The notes under the pieces are model-generated. The model did no database searches. It was not told the DNA's origin and worked only from the letters and a program-made list of their open reading frames with translations. The position numbers and the translations under genes were made by a program. From the NCBI GenBank assembly GCA_034440575.1, contig JAOTOL010001639.1:1720501-1784500 (forward strand): a stretch of 64,000 bases of DNA, in the 5' to 3' direction. Position 1 is the first letter of the stretch, and each line of letters opens with the position of its first letter. The stretch comes from Imbricaverruca yamaguchii (taxonomy: Eukaryota > Arthropoda > Thecostraca > Neoverrucidae). Below are positions 10,051 to 22,199 of this stretch, in pieces.

Positions 10051-12520
10051 TGAAAAGCAGGGGCGGTCGGCCCATGTGAGGAACTAAGGCAGTGCCTCAC
10101 CTGAGTAGAGCTGGAAAGTATTGTTGTATGCTATTTTCATAATATGATGCTTTCATGCACTGGAAAAGAGCAAACTTGAAAAACTTAAAACATATATGCA
10201 TTGGTGACTCATAATTATGGTGAAAATTGAAGTTAATTTATATTTACATCGTTTGCATCTTAGCTTCCAAGCAGCTCTATCAGCGGTCTGCAGAGGCTAG
10301 CCTCTCGCACATTTCGCCATGTAGTGAGTTTTCGTTTCATAACAAGCGCAGGATAGGCCGGGGCCCTCCAATATCGTTTGGCAATCGGTGACGTCACATG
10401 GGCTGGACAATTGCTCAGTCCCGTAGGCGCTCCAGCGAAACTTCAGCGTTTTCCACACGAAATTTTAGATCTTAAATACCATCAAATGGGGAAAAATCGG
10501 GTTCATTTGAGAGCTTGAAGAACCTTGTCCACGGATATGAGCCGTATTTTCCCTAACGCCAGGATTTTTCGTTTGGACGCACCCTAACTGCATTCACGGC
10601 AAGCGCCGCAGGAATCGCACGGTGCCACAGGTAGTAGCAGTATGATGAGACAGCCCAACTGAAGATCACGGCCGGGAAGGAAGGGTGGGAGCAAGTAAGA
10701 GATAACTGTTGCAACATAATTCCTTCCCACTCGGTGCAGGGGCGCAAACAAGGGGAGCGGTACTGGGGGCATGTGCCCTGATGGGAAGGTGGAACTCATC
10801 CGGCCAGGAAAAGGCACCCTCATTTAGGCTACCGGCGGATGTACCTATACTGGTTGGAATAGCACGCCCTTATCACCTATGTGCAGATACGAAGCCTGCA
10901 GTTGGTTTTCAGGATTTTTTCGGTTTTTCATTCATATACGACTAGACCAGTTGTGTTCTTTTTGTATATTTTCGAGGGGCAAGTACCCCCTCAATGTTGG
11001 CCCTGTACCATTGAGCATGCACTCGATCGATGTGGGGCTTCCAATTAACTTCCTGTATTTTGCACCAAGATAATCAATAATAATAGTAACAACAATAATA
11101 ATACTTATGTATATATATATATCATATAATAATGATAATGTATACCATGTGTGTGTGTGTATGCCAGGCATTTCGGGTTATGAAATGGACATACATGAAA
11201 ATATCAATGAGATATGAATATATCATTATATTTCCTGCAATTTTATATATATGAAAACTTCCCGGCAATTTCGGAAGCATTTCAACAGGAAGGATGGAAT
11301 TGAAATCCACTGACTTCGGAACGATGGTGATAGGTTTGGCACTTTGCAGCGCCAAATTAAGTTATTGATCATCATCTTACCATAAAATAATAATGAGTAC
11401 TTAGTATATAAGATACTAAAATACTGGTAAAAATCCGGCGATTATTTCTGCCTCGCCTCATTTGGGTGGCACTTGCGAAAAATGTGCATTAAAATACATA
11501 GTGTTGAATCAGACTGCAGTAATATCACAATACTGTTCCTGTTCGGCGAAACTGCGGCGAGCCGCTGTTCATCGTTGCAGTGCAGAGTGCATCTGGAAGG
11601 CGAACTCAATCAATTTTCATTTCGGCGCTTTTAATGAAATGACGCTATAAACCATGAAATAATATTGCCAGTTCGGTGGCGACGAAGTTTTGTTGCGTAC
11701 GAGATGAACCTTTTTGCGAGAGGTTTCCGTGTGCAAAATTGAAAACACTTGTTCTTGAGAGCGCGGAATGTTCTACGTTACGTGTCCGCCATCCCCCGTG
11801 ATGTCGACGCCAATGGATGTCGCCAATTGTGCGTTAGTTAAGTATTTTCCAGTGCCGGCTGAGGCTACACGCCCCCACACATCGAATGCTTTCTTTTCTG
11901 GCCACATATCCGAACCGCTTGCGTTATGTCTATTCAACGCGGGGACTGTTCTGAATTATCCTCTTGATTTATCCTGTGAAAAGGGACAAGTTCTATCTAT
12001 TAGGTCAGCTACAGCTACGCTAACCAGCCTCATGGTGAGCTTGTATGCAAAATGTTAGATACTGTCAATTTTCAATTAAATATGAAGCTTGTAAGGGAAG
12101 GCATTATGGAGGTAATGCAGCAGTTAACCTTTCTTTTTCAAATCCGGTGTATTGCGGTCTTGTGCAGACAAGCGGCAAAATATTGTGTTATGTTGTTGGG
12201 TAAAAGGAGTGAAATTATGGAAGAGACATAAATGTTGACAAAGACATAAATTATGTGTGCCTTATCTGACTAAATACCACAATTTCCCCTTCAATAAAAT
12301 AGAAGCTGCTTATGCCTAGTCCCACAACTGCCATCCCATGAGGAGGATATGCTGCATTCTACACCCCAATGTAGCAAGGACTTTATCATTTATCAGTGAA
12401 TTACTTCGCACTTTAATTTTACGTAGTGAATGTTACACATTTCATCTTGCATGATATATAAAATACATGAGTAAATGCACAGAGATGTAAGTGAAATGGA
12501 AATGCGCATTGGTGTTGGTT
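10051..12520. other. Unannotated sequence, no gene seen
   Basis: Contains short AT-rich and GT runs near 11080-11160 and a CAGGGGCGG motif at 10058 that resembles some DNA-transposon ends but has no partner. The segment at about 10985-11070 shows weak similarity to the reverse complement of about 63690-63770. No coding sequence was recognised. Confidence 0.45.
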
Positions 12521-12524
12521 TGGT

Positions 12525-13055
12525 ATATGTCACAGACCTTCAAGCAGCATTGCGATGGAACAGAGTGACAAAGATACCTGCTCCAATCGCTGCAATAGTT
12601 TGATGATGTCCATGGAGATATTGCAAATAGGGACTGTTATCAAATTGCAAGTTGAAAGGGTTCTTTGGCCATAACCTACAGATTTTGTACCAGGCACACG
12701 GATTTTAGCTTGATTCTTGACCGGAATGTCAGGCATGTTGTGTAATTTTAATGAGCTTTCTTGCAGGGAGATACAAATTGTGCAGGTGTAGCAGTTGATG
12801 CAATCAATTAGAAATGAGTGTAAGCAAACATGATCAGGCATCCGCAGGTGCTGGCTATCAATTATGCGTAGTGCAACATAATCAGTGATCAGTAGGTGCA
12901 GGCCAGTTCCATCCCACGTCCTTCACCAGCATTCGGATGAAGCAGAGTGAGTCTTTGCACTTCGCAATGTCTGCTACATTTTGATGATGTTGATGGGTTT
13001 CAATGCAAAAAGGGGTGAATCTCAAATATCAAATTAAAGTCACTCATTAGTTAAA
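12525..13055. repeat. Diverged ~375-bp-spaced duplication
   Basis: The segment 12545-12655 (GCATTGCGATGGAACAGAGTG, TTTGATGATGTCCATGG, ATCAAATTGCAAGTT) resembles 12925-13040 (GCATTCGGATGAAGCAGAGT, TTTGATGATGTTGATGG, ATCAAATTAAAG). The order of shared words is conserved, but identity is modest. Confidence 0.45.
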
Positions 13056-13059
13056 ACTG

Positions 13060-14640
13060 CCATGAAATTTAGATGTAAGCCTAGGATGGCTGGGTTAGGT
13101 TTTTACATGGAATATCACGAATATTGTGGAATTTCACTGAGTTAATGAAAGCCATTACAAGTATACTACTGTTGTTTCTTCAGATTTATGTGAAATGCAA
13201 TCAAGTATTTGCTATTATTCCCCAGTTGGACAATGTTTTCTTCGCCTAATGCTAATATGGAAGGGTTGTGGGCATCGAAATTTTCAACAAAGTGGACACC
13301 AACAAGTCGTAGTTCCCAGCTTTGTAAGATATACTTCTAATATGAGGGAGTTATCTCCAGAATTGAAGATAAAACCACTGTTTTCAGATTAAAGTTGGAT
13401 AGGAAAGTCCTCAATTTTTGCACTGCCGGGAGAAGGGGGGACTCATGTCCAAGCTCCCTCAACCTTCGGCGTACCAATGGCTATCAAAATACTCGTGCCT
13501 CTGTCCAGCAGGGGTATGTTGAAATGCTCGTCGCAGCAAGCGGAGCTACTGGCAGTGATCAGCGGACTGTCTCGGTGTGCAGCACCGCTCCACAACTTCC
13601 AGATCTTGTCGGCCGTAGGGAGGCCGCCGAATATCACTTCTGGCTTGCATACAGTTGTATTTGCATACTTTAGCACACAACAAGAACAATAGTGCCGTTT
13701 CCTACTGTCAATTTGCCCCTGACGATCGGATACGATCCAAGTTAAAACCGTCACGATTATTACCTCAACAGTGCCCTATATGCAAAATCAAATAGCCTGC
13801 AGTCGAGCATCGCCGAACTCCTCATTTGTGACGTCACACATATTTTGACAAATCACAAAGCGAGACATGCTGAACACTTTTGTAATTATTTCAATGATTT
13901 ATCGATAAAAAACGAATGACACCATCGTCTTAAAAAACACCAGTGAAATTTGATAAATGCAGCCTATCCCGACATGTAACTTGTCCATTGTGTTGCCCCG
14001 ACTGTTGACTCAGCAACTAATTTTCTTTTGATGCCACCATTTCCACCTCATGGTAATTTTCAATCCTTATGCTATCACCTGGTTTTACTGAGACTAAAAT
14101 GAACTCGGAAATGATACAATTGTGCGGATGAAAGTACATTATTGCAAATCATAATACTCTCTTCTCCATCCCATCCTCACCCTGCATGCGCTATTCACTA
14201 CAAAATCGTTTTTTTTTCGCACCAAAATATAGACCAATGACGACGAATCGGTTGCCCTTTCTGTCAAAAAGCTCGGCCCGGGAGCTTCCCAGATCTCGGG
14301 GCGGCGAAGGAGGCGGGGGAGGGGGGCTGTTGAATCAGCCCTTCCCGCCGTGCAGTAGCGAATCGTTCAGATCGGCACTGTAATAGAATTAAAGGAGCAG
14401 CCTGTCATCAAATTTTGCTTTAGGCTCGGCAGACCCGCGTCGGAGAAGCATGGGGATGCTCGAACATGCATTTCGCGATGAATCCATCAGCAAAAGCAAA
14501 CATTCGAGTGGCTTTCGCCGTTCAAGCGCGGACAAACTTTGATCGCCGGATTCTGAACGCTGCGGTCGGCCATCAACCGGAATAAACGACGAAAATGTTG
14601 CGGAAGTGCACCATTTCATCCACGAGAACTGTCCACGAAC
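13060..14640. other. Unannotated sequence, no gene seen
   Basis: The minus frame at 13443-13754 (103 codons) and + frame at 13395-13673 overlap and have no recognisable domain. A purine-rich G tract lies at 14300-14330. Confidence 0.45.
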
Positions 14641-14654
14641 GACTAACGACACTT

Positions 14655-14920
14655 GCAGCATCGCTGGACAGTTGTTCGGCTCATGACATCGCATTCTCAC
14701 AGAGGAACCGAACATGACATGGATCACCGCCAAATTATTGGCTCATGCCACCCACATTCTCACGGAGGAAATGAACATGACTTGGATCGCTGCCAAAGTT
14801 TTGCCACCGCATTCTCACGGAGGAACTTAACATGATGTGGATCACTGCCAGATTGTTGCTCCTGTTGCTGAACGTGACGTGGATCGCTGCCAAATTCTTG
14901 CTCCGACTGCTGACCAAGGA
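14655..14920. repeat. ~60-bp degenerate tandem repeat, about 4-5 units
   Basis: Units share GACATGGATCACYGCCAAATT, GGCTCATGCCACC and CATTCTCACRGAGGAA elements. Unit length drifts between about 45 and 62 bp. Confidence 0.7.
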
Positions 14921-14924
14921 TCAG

Positions 14925-15655
14925 AAGGGATCGTCGGCACGCTCTATATGGCGGTCTCGTATGTGGTACTCCGATACGTCTAATTGAATATATTTGCCTG
15001 AAGAAAAGAGAGAACAGTTCATCAGATTGATGAGGTTTGTGATTTTATATAAAGAGCCAACTGTCTTGGCTACATGACTTTAAACAAATAACGCATCACC
15101 ATTGGAACGAGGCCCGTTAGCAGGTGAATTCGTAGGCGAAATGTCGCAATGTGCTGGTTGATGATCGTTAAAAAGCATACAGAGAACACAATGATGGGTC
15201 TCGTAAAATACATGAATCAGAAAAAGACAACAATGCACAGTGCAATCTGGTTAAAACACGTGGATAAGACCACACAAATCGTAATGAAGTATATAGCCCA
15301 CCGCTTCCCACGTCCGCTCACGAGCGAGTCAAATGCAAGGACGAAATCGAAGTTCGATCAAAGTGACAAGATTCGTGTAAACGTACAGGCCACATCTAAA
15401 AGCAAGACATGGCAATGCTCTAAATTAGGACCCGTCTACTAGCAGCCAGGCAAAATTAAAAGTGCATCACGCGGGTTTTAAAAAGTGGGCCAATACAACG
15501 CAGTTCATGAAAAGGTACGCACATGATACAAGAGACAAGATAAACTGTAAGCTAGTTTCGGTAATCTAAAATATAATGCTATATCTTCACGTAAAGCAAT
15601 TCCAGTGAAGTTGACTGGCAGTCGGATGATGCCGATGACGCTGACGCGAAGCTGG
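14925..15655. other. Unannotated sequence, no gene seen
   Basis: A + frame of 97 codons at 15149-15442 is lysine/threonine-rich and has no recognised domain. No repeat or RNA gene was seen. Confidence 0.45.
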
Positions 15656-15661
15656 AAGACC

Positions 15662-16109
15662 TGACGTGGGAATTACCAGCACCAAAGCCACCAGCCGGAC
15701 TTGGGAGCTACCAGCATCCAAGCCACCAGCCAGACGTGGGAGTCATCAACACCCAAGCCACCAGTCAGACATGGGAGCCTCCAGCACCCAAACTACCAGG
15801 CAGTCGTGTGAGCCATCAACACCCAAGCCACCAGCCAGACGTGGGAACTATCAACACCCGAGCCACCAGTCAGACGTGGGAGTCATCAGCACCCAAGCCA
15901 CCAGCCAGACGTGGGGACTATCAATACCCGAGCCACCAGTCAGACGTGGGAGTCATCAGCACCCAAGCCACCAGCCAGACGTGGGAACTATCAACACCCG
16001 AGCCACCAGCCAGACGTGTGAGCCACCAACACCCAAACTAGCAGCCAGTCGTGTGAGCCACCAACACCCAAGCTACCAGCCAGACATGGGAGCCACCAAC
16101 ATCCAAGGC
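15662..16109. repeat. 35-bp minisatellite, about 13 units
   Basis: Units begin GACGTGGGAGYCATCARCAC and end CCAAGCCACCAGCCA. Two alternating variants (GGGAGTCATCAGC and GGGAACTATCAAC) form a partial 70-bp higher-order period in the middle. The unit is not a multiple of 3, so the open frame across it cycles through three peptide registers. Confidence 0.95.
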
Positions 16110-16527
16110 TTTAGATGGCGGGACATGGTTCATTGGATGCTAAAAACAAAGTGCAAAGCGAGCATATCGCTGCTGCCTTCGATCTGCTAGACATCACTAC
16201 AAATGCGGTCACAGGCATCACTTCAGCATTTATTCGAACCCGAGGATCTCGAGGCTTATCGACGATCTTGTCATATCCAGATCATCTGGATGATGGGCAC
16301 GGATTCGAGCTTGCGATGGGAATAGCGAGGATTTTGTCATCTTCAGGTCATCTGCACGACCGTGGGCACGGATTGTCTGCAGACTAATTGTGTCATCGCG
16401 AGCTGTTTCATATAATGGGACAGAAAATCCACCAAAGCAGGCAGCGATTCACTGGAGTGGGGAGCTTATTAGCTAATTGCATAAAAGTGCATTCGAGACC
16501 TTGACCACTGTCATTTCTGTATTTTAC
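16110..16527. other. Unannotated sequence between arrays
   Basis: A loose ~70-bp duplication is visible at 16245-16375, with GATGGGCACGGATT / GTGGGCACGGATT and TCATATCCAGATCATCTG / TCATCTTCAGGTCATCTG. No coding feature was recognised. Confidence 0.45.
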
Positions 16528-16690
16528 AAAAATTTAAAATAAAAATTTTTCCCCGTTTTTTTTTGGGGGGGGTTGAGGGAGCGGGGGTTTTTTTTTTAAG
16601 AAAGGTTTTTTGGGGGACCCCCCCCCCCCCCCCCCCCCCCAAAACCCCCAATAAAAGGAAAAATTAAAAAAAAAATTTAAAACCCCCCCA

Positions 16691-16732
<42 letters not shown>

Positions 16733-16858
16733 GCCGGCCCCCCCCCCCCCCCCCCCCCCCGGGGGGGGAAAAAAAAGAAGCCCGGGAACCGACCCCCCCC
16801 CCCCCGGGGGGGGGGGGGGAAAGGAAGGCCGGGCACCAAAAAAAAAAAAAAGGGAGGG
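16528..16858. other. Homopolymer-only block, probable assembly/basecalling artefact
   Basis: Almost every base lies in a homopolymer run, with C and G runs reaching tens of bases next to A and T runs. No other part of the window looks like this. Such homopolymer-inflated consensus is typical of unresolved low-coverage long-read sequence or a failed gap fill. A genuine G/C-run tract cannot be excluded from the text alone. Confidence 0.75.
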
Positions 16859-16859
16859 G

Positions 16860-17655
16860 GCTTCATGCCGGATAGGAAAACTTCTCGGTATTCAAAATAT
16901 CCCCGATAGCCCAGAAAGAGTTTAGGTCTGCAATACCTTGGACATGTTAGATCTGTGGGCATATTATGTGAGAGCGCTGGTTTTTGAAACCACAGCCAGC
17001 GGCACAGGATGGAAGCCAGTAACTACTAGTAACCGCTGATCAAAGCAGCTTGAGGAAAAACTGGGCAGAAAAGCACTCTATTTGGCCTGTCGACACCATG
17101 TTCTAGAGCTTCCTGTCAAGAGTTAGCGCGGAACTCTACTTGGTAAGTCGCAGGGGTCAACTCCTCTCTGGTTAAGAGCTGGAAAGAAAAATTGTACAAT
17201 CTCGACCAAATCAAGGACGCGTTAAAACCCTCGACCTGAATGGTCACTGGTTGAGTGACTATCAAGGGAACGCTTTAGAAGAGCTAACGAGGTATATTAA
17301 GAGGAGGGCTGTTTGAGAAGGTTTCTGTAAATTCGCCAAGAACACCATGCTTTTATTGGCTGAAATACCTAAGCCGCACACTCGCTTGAGAAAACCCGGA
17401 CCCATATTCGCCGGAACAGCTGTATGGGGTATGATTTGCACTGCCTAGAATGTTCTGCTACATGATCAGTTGGTTTATGACCAGCACCAAATTAACGAGC
17501 TGCAGCGAATGCATACTTATCTAAATATGTTTTAAATATTATCTGGGATGTCGGACAATGAAGAGCTAATACGACATTGAACGATCAATTGTTCATTGAT
17601 ATCATTATAGTTTTTGTTCTCGGAATTAGCTCGTGAAAGAGCAGAAGTCGTTCTT
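16860..17655. other. Unannotated sequence, no gene seen
   Basis: Ordinary composition directly abutting the homopolymer block. No motif, repeat or supported open frame was identified. Confidence 0.5.
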
Positions 17656-17663
17656 GAAAGACT

Positions 17664-17923
17664 GTCCACACACCGATGGTGTCTGACCTCTGAGACGACA
17701 GCCCACTGACTGACGACTGTCCACACACCGATGGTGTCTGACCTCTGAGACGACAGCCCACTGACTGACTGACGACTGTCCACACACCGATGGTGTCTGA
17801 CCTCTGAGACGACAGCTCACTGACTGACGACTGTCCACACACCGATGGTGTCTGGCCTCTGAGACGACAGCCCACTGACTGACGACTGTCCACACACCGA
17901 TGGTGTCTGACCTCTGAGACGAT
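17664..17923. repeat. 55-bp minisatellite, 5 units
   Basis: Each unit carries CTGTCCACACACCGATGGTG, TCTGACCTCTGAGACGACAG and a CACTGACTGAC tail. The second unit has an extra TGAC (59 bp), a replication-slippage step in the (TGAC) tail. Units are nearly identical, so amplification was recent. Confidence 0.95.
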
Positions 17924-17929
17924 GCAACG

Positions 17930-19955
17930 ATTTAGGGATGCAACAAAACGTACGAGTGGAATTTTTCATTTTTTTCGTTTTTGTCTACATATAAATGTTG
18001 CATATTTGCCAATTGCAGTTTAAATAGAAGATTCTGGCTAAAGTAAGCATTTTTATTAGGGCAAGTTGACTTCCAACGACGTTTTTCGGTCTGCTCTACC
18101 TGTTGGGAAAGTCAAATTAAAGAAAACTTGAAAACTCAAAATTTCGAAATTTCAAAAATATTTATTTTTATTTTTTGGGGCCAAAACGTTTTATGGCCCT
18201 GGTCGATTTCTCTGTCCATTTCTCATTACAAATACATTTTGTTTTTCGTATATCCCCCAAAATGAACTCCCCAGAGCCAAAAACATAATGTAAGTCGTGA
18301 ATAGTCGTGAAAATCTAGCCCCCTGGTGACGTCACCTTTGGGAGGAAATTGTTTTGCGGGTGGATCCGGACCCTACTCGTTGGGCGCTTTCCGATGACAC
18401 CTCTCGTTTTCGTGCGACGCTTAGTTTGGATTTTAGAGGGGGTTACTATCCCCCCCCCCGAGACGGGGTGTGAGGATCTGACCGGAGAGACAGCGCGGTT
18501 TAAGTGCTGTAGGCTGGTGTGAATGTATAGTTACTCACTTCATGAACGATTTGTCTGCCTTTCCTGACATTGTAGCATTCATGCACAACATATACGCTTT
18601 TACAACACAGCATTCAACCTGGCATGGAAGAGAATCACGCAACCTACAAAGTCACGCCTGCATATTATTCTACGGATACAACCTCAACAAGTTACTTGCG
18701 TTTTTCTGTGTTTCTATTTTATTTGGACGTCAAATTATGATGCATTGAAGTTATCTACCTTGGTCACTTGACCCTAAGCAGTAAGGTCCGTGGATGGCCA
18801 GCTTTAAGAGCTTTAGACCAGAGGTTGGAAGCATCCCGTTTTGATTAAATTGGCACCAAGCATTTTCGTAATTTTCACGTCACTGGAAACCGAGTGCTTG
18901 ATTGGCATTCCAAATCTTCGTTTTTTTCACCCCCAAGTGTTCTATAAATAGTAGCTAGTTGCGATTGCAAAAATATTATGTCAATTTCGGCATATTTAAA
19001 TAAAAACGTTCTTTAATCGAAATTGGGCACACACTTGGCGAAAGCTCCCCCATCTGGCGAATATGGCGTACATTTCTCACACTTAGATTCACCTTACGGA
19101 ATTGTCAAGCTAACACAGGCGCCATGCTGTGTCGCGGTCCTTGTCAAATTAATACAAGCACCACGCTGTGTCGAGGTCCTAGTTGCATTTCCGCTCAGCT
19201 TATGCTGCGTGCAACCGCTCAGCGCGGCAACCTCCGTCGGGTTGACACTGGCCGCCCAGCCTTAAGGCACACAGGCCACGTGACATGACGACATAGCCGC
19301 GTGACCGGCGCCTGGCTGGCTGGCCCTGAGCCAAAGCCGGAGCCTTATGGACTGACGCTGACTTCCGGCGTAGAACTCATCCTTGAACAAAAGAAAAGGA
19401 CATACGTACACGAAGGATACCATTGTGCTGAAGGCTGCAAACATTTATATTAAATGGCTATGTATCAGCATGACAAAAGTTAATTACGAAGGTAAAATGT
19501 TGAACATGTGCGGAACGAAATGTGAAAGGAGTCAAGGACAGCAGATCGCGGTACGCAGCCATCACATTGTTATCACCACTGGCTATGAACATAGTTTAGC
19601 CATCTAGACACTGTCATCTAGGGTTACTTATAATCAACGTGGCATGTCGCACAAGCATAAATATTAAGACATGGTCACGGAAGGCAAGCTTTTTTTGGAA
19701 ACCAGGAATCTGGACACCATCGGTGACTCCTGATTCCGGTCAGCTTTGTTTGACAAATCCGACCGCCTCGGCCGTCGGGCCTTTAGATCCCTGGCTGAAT
19801 GAGCTTCCCCATCTGGCCGATCCTCGGCATCAGTCATCAACAGCTTGAGTTGGTCACGGGTGTCTGGTGTCTACACTCTAGTTGTCGCGTCGCGAAGGCA
19901 AACAGTTTGAGACGCCTACAAAGTCAACCAACACGCCTGCGGTCTGCCAGTACAC
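17930..19955. other. Unannotated sequence, no gene seen
   Basis: AT-rich at 17940-18260, with a C8-10 tract at about 18450. Moderate-GC sequence follows near 19200-19400. No domain or RNA gene was recognised in the short open frames. Confidence 0.45.
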
Positions 19956-19957
19956 TG

Positions 19958-20068
19958 GTGAAAATCATCACCGTAACGAAAAGTTGACGGCGTCGGACAG
20001 TCTGGTCAGCTTAATCCGGTCTGACACGGCCGGTGACGTTATCAGCGGCAGTGAGCAAAGGTAAACAA
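19958..20068 (+). repeat. Flanking repeat, copy A (~115 bp)
   Basis: Shares AAAATYATCACCGTAAYGAA, AAGTTG, GGCGTCGG and a terminal AGTGAGCARARGTAA with 21881-21997 in the same order and strand. The two copies bracket the 45-bp array. Confidence 0.65.
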
Positions 20069-20425
20069 ACCCCTGCGGCATTCGTGGCCTTCGCCTCGCC
20101 TATCTGGGAGCACGATGGAAGAAAATAGCATGCAGTTATGATTTGTTACTTGCATTAGGGATCTGGAAGAATTGATATTCACCTCCGCTAAAGGCAGGAT
20201 AAATGCTCCTGTTTCATCTGAGCAGCCCTCGCCCCGAAACTAAATTGATTAACTAAGTACTAACGTTACTTACTAAGTTCGTGAAACATTGAATTTCCAT
20301 GCACGAAAAGATGCAGTAAGTGAAAATAGACACGCACAGTTCACCAGGGTAATCTTTCACACTTCATCGCGTTTACGTGGTTTTTGTATCACTCTGATTC
20401 CCTGTATTCTAAAATTCAGGCCATC

Positions 20426-21595
20426 GGCTCCGTCGTACCGTCGATATACGGCAGAGCGCGGTATGGTGTTTGTTCCGTCGTACCGCCGATATACGACAGA
20501 GCGCAGAATGGTGTTCGCTCCATCGTACCGCCGGTATACGGCAGAGCTCAGAATGGTGTTCGTTCCGTCGTACCGCCGATGTACGGCAGAGCGCAGAATG
20601 GTGTTCGTTCCGTCGTACCGCCAATATACGACAGAGCGCAGTACGGTGTTCGTTCCGTCGTACCGTCGATATACGGCAGAGCGCGGTATGGTGTTTGTTC
20701 CGTCGTACCGCCGATATACGACAGAGCGCAGAATGGTGTTCGCTCCATCGTACCGCCGGTATACGGCAGAGCTCAGAATGGTGTTCGTTCCGTCGTACCG
20801 CCGATGTACGGCAGAGCGCGGTATGGTGTTTGTTCCGTCGTACCGCCAATATACGACAGAGCGCAGAATGGTGTTCGTTCCATCGTACCGCCGGTATACG
20901 GCAGAGCTCAGAATGGTGTTCGTTCCGTCGTACCGCCGATATACGGCAGAGCGCAGAATGGTGTTCGTTCCGTCGTACCGCCAATATACGGCAGAGCGCA
21001 GTATGGTGTTTATTCCGTCGTACCGCCGATATACGGCAGAGCTCAGAATGGTGTTTGTGCCGTCGTACCGCCGATATACGGCAGAGCTCAGAATGGTGTT
21101 TGTGCCGTCGTACCGCCGATATACGGCAGAGCGCAGTATGGTGTTCGTTCCGTCGTACCGCCGATATACGGCAGAGCGCAGTACGGTGTTCGTTCCGTCG
21201 TACGGGATATACGGGAGATATACGGCAGAGCGCAGTATGGTGTTCGTTCCGTCGTGCCGCCGATATACGGCAGAGCGCAGTACGGTGTTCGTTCCGTCGT
21301 ACGGGATATACGGGAGATATACGGCAGAGCGCAGTATGGTGTTCGTTCCGTCGTACCGCCGATATACGGCAGAGCGCAGTATGGTGTTCGTTCCGTCGTG
21401 CCGCCGATATACGGCAGAGCGCAGTATGGTGTTTACTCCGTCGTACCGCCGATATACGGCAGAGCGCAGTATGGTGTTCGTTCCGTCGTACCGCCGATAT
21501 ACGGCAGAGCGCAGTATGGTGTTCGCTCCATCGTACGGGATATACGGGAGATATACGGGATATACGGGAGAGCTTAAAATGGTGTTTGTACCGTC
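20426..21595. repeat. 45-bp minisatellite, about 26 units, with 225-bp higher-order period
   Basis: The unit reads CGTACCGCCGATATACGGCA, GAGCGCAGTATGGTG and TTCGTTCCGT. Variants (CGTCGATATACG, CCGGTATACG, GAGCTCAG, CATCGTACCG) recur in the same order at 20437 and 20662, a 5-unit (225-bp) higher-order repeat, with a partial third round. Three units near the 3' end carry an extra GGGATATACGGGAGATATACG-like segment. Because 45 is a multiple of 3, long frames of 380-440 codons stay open on both strands. I see no evidence that any is a gene. Confidence 0.96.
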
Positions 21596-21880
21596 CGGAT
21601 GACCCACACGCCCGGGTCGTGTGAAGGAGTTGCCGTCTGAGTTCTGCCGCTCTTCCCGGTATTGTCCGTTATTTGCTGTTTCCAATTTCACCCATGATGA
21701 GATGCTCCGGATAGTTGTTTTCCTTCATATGTATTTCTTTGTCACTTCTTCTACTTCTCGCTGTCGTTCGAAGGCCGACGGGATGGCCAGAACCCTGTTT
21801 ATAAGACGGCGAATCACATATTTCTTGCTCTGATGTTGATGGCGACTGTTGGGATTTATGTACTGGGCCGAGTGCGATTT

Positions 21881-21997
21881 GTAAAAATTATCACCGTAAT
21901 GAAAAGTTGTGGGCGTCGGGGCAGCCCAGCCAGGTTAGTCCGGGCCGCCACCACCTCTGCTCACTACGTCACCAGAGGTAGTGAGCAGAAGTAAGCA
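21881..21997 (+). repeat. Flanking repeat, copy B, with a perfect hairpin
   Basis: Direct-orientation homologue of 19958-20068. Near its end, 21957-21967 (CTGCTCACTAC) is perfectly complementary to 21978-21988 (GTAGTGAGCAG) across a 10-nt loop. Copy A lacks the hairpin. Confidence 0.65.
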
Positions 21998-22130
21998 CAT
22001 CGCTTGGTGACTTCACCTCGTGTATACGGCCTTCGCGTTGACTCGTTGGCTTTCGACGTTACTTTTCAATGCACATTGCAAGCTAACGTTTCATCACTAT
22101 TGCATCCACCAGGGGTGTCGATAAAAAACA

Positions 22131-22166
22131 TTGGGGGAGGGGGTGTACTGGAACCCCTCCCCCCAA
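22131..22166. repeat. G-rich/C-rich inverted repeat
   Basis: TTGGGGGAGGGG at 22131-22142 is complementary to CCCCTCCCCCCAA at 22154-22166 apart from one extra C, leaving an ~11-nt loop. It would form a very stable hairpin. Its function is unknown. Confidence 0.75.
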
Positions 22167-22199
22167 CATCCGACCAAAAACTCATCGGATTTCGCCCAC

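Noticed and set aside
10058..10100. CAGGGGCGG start resembling a DNA-transposon terminal repeat
   Set aside because: No matching inverted end (CCGCCCCTG) or target duplication was found within several kilobases.
20289..21691. Opposed 437- and 444-codon open frames
   Set aside because: They are by-products of the 45-bp array; all registers on both strands stay open because the unit is a multiple of 3.
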